53,407 bases of DNA from an uncultured Flavobacteriaceae bacterium (GTDB lineage Bacteria > Bacteroidota > Bacteroidia > Flavobacteriales > Flavobacteriaceae): positions 1 to 53,407 of the forward strand of contig CALGLR010000050.1 in assembly GCA_937959395.1 (NCBI GenBank), given 5' to 3'. The stretch's first letter is position 1, and every line of letters begins with the position of its first letter. The translations under genes and the position numbers were made by a program. Positions 53,043 through 53,407 of this stretch are shown here, in pieces. A model generated the notes under the pieces. It made no database searches. It saw only the letters and a program-made list of their open reading frames with translations, and was not told the DNA's origin.

Positions 53043-53258
53043 ATGAAAAAAAAGAATCTTAAAAGTTTAATGCTTAACAAAAACACCGTGAGTGTTTTGA
53101 ATAGTGATACTATTAAAGGAGGTACTGGAGGGTGGTCATCTAGAGGTATAATTTGCACAAACTCTTGTGAATCTAGATGTCTGTGTCAGCAAACTACTCC
53201 GGGGGTGAACTGTGATAATAACACAAAGCCAAACCAAGGTGCCAATGCTCCTTTTTAA
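53043..53258 (+). CDS. class I lanthipeptide precursor
   Basis: A 71-residue peptide. The leader (27 residues) starts MKKKNLKSLMLNK, has the LNKxTVSxL core known in Bacteroidetes lanthipeptide leaders, and ends TIKGG for C39 cleavage. The 44-residue core contains five Cys (in IICTNSC, SRCLC and VNCDN) and nine Ser/Thr, giving several candidate lanthionine rings, and ends in the unusual tail NQGANAPF. It is divergent from the lanC-lanB operon, with a palindromic operator upstream. The product is unknown; its activity could be antibacterial, antifungal or signalling. Confidence 0.92.
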   Translation: MKKKNLKSLMLNKNTVSVLNSDTIKGGTGGWSSRGIICTNSCESRCLCQQTTPGVNCDNNTKPNQGANAPF

Positions 53259-53259
53259 T

Positions 53260-53405
53260 AATTGGTACACTGCCGTCCGAAAGTTTTACCGATCGATCTA
53301 AATTAGCTTTTGAACTACTATAAACAGGCGTTATATCTGTTTTTTCACAGAAAATAAGTCCTCTTCAAAGTTTATTTTGATTTGTGGTTTTCCTCTGATT
53401 TTTTT
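53260..53405 (-). pseudogene. coding-like remnant at the window edge
   Basis: On the minus strand, 53,405-53,331 reads KKIRGKPQIKINFEEDLFSVKKQI then stop; shifting frame at the end lets the text continue as DITPVYSSSKANLDRS and VKLSDGSVPII to about 53,260. Restoring one base would join them. The composition looks like protein coding but I do not recognise the family, and the 5' end is outside the window. Confidence 0.3.
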
Positions 53406-53407
53406 AA

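Overview
The window is AT-rich DNA from a gliding marine-type member of the Flavobacteriaceae (Bacteroidota). The evidence is a gldI-type gliding lipoprotein, a secreted protease with a type IX secretion (T9SS) sorting tail, many Bacteroidetes lipoproteins, promoter -7 boxes of the form TAnnTTTG, little sign of Shine-Dalgarno sites, and short GC-rich palindromes typical of flavobacterial intergenic DNA. I saw no rRNA, tRNA or CRISPR array.

Layout. Positions 1-23,440 are mostly housekeeping or lightly annotated genes: META lipoprotein, valS, DUF1573 protein, aspartyl protease-PDZ, aminotransferase, murB, two ECF sigma factors (one with an anti-sigma factor), glycosyltransferase, lipA, GAPDH, a TPR hybrid histidine kinase, lpxK, NIF3-like, a coiled-coil protein, msrA, a methyltransferase and a T9SS zincin. 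Positions 23,630-32,342 hold a kynurenine catabolic operon: kynureninase, kynurenine 3-monooxygenase, a RidA-type 2-aminomuconate deaminase, a semialdehyde dehydrogenase, an SDR-like protein, 3-hydroxyanthranilate dioxygenase and ACMS decarboxylase. Together these could take kynurenine through 3-hydroxyanthranilate to 4-oxalocrotonate; the tryptophan dioxygenase and formamidase steps are not in the window. The operon is split by a repeat-bounded block carrying a GIY-YIG nuclease and a lipoprotein, and hairpins lie just upstream of several of its start codons. Positions 32,343-33,266 are gene debris. Positions 33,267-41,886 return to general genes (CDP-alcohol phosphatidyltransferase, O-methyltransferase, subtilase, tatA, beta-propeller, ndk, DHH phosphoesterase, gldI, a cyclophilin-FKBP fusion).

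Positions 42,005-53,258 form a lanthipeptide region. A C39-peptidase ABC exporter and a HlyD-type adaptor are followed by a precursor gene (45,634-45,867) that has an in-frame amber codon in its leader. Next come an S41 peptidase lipoprotein and a repeat block. On the minus strand lies the operon lanC - lanB dehydratase domain - separate lanB elimination domain, and divergent from it an intact 71-residue precursor. Two almost identical 22-bp palindromes exactly 200 bp apart sit in the divergent promoter region. The likely scheme is that LanB (two subunits) dehydrates Ser/Thr in the core, LanC forms thioether rings, and the C39 exporter cleaves after Gly-Gly and secretes the product.

The points most worth following are the paired precursors (one amber-interrupted), the twin operators, the GIY-YIG/palindrome cassette in the kynurenine operon, and a palindromic insertion that is translated in frame inside valS.
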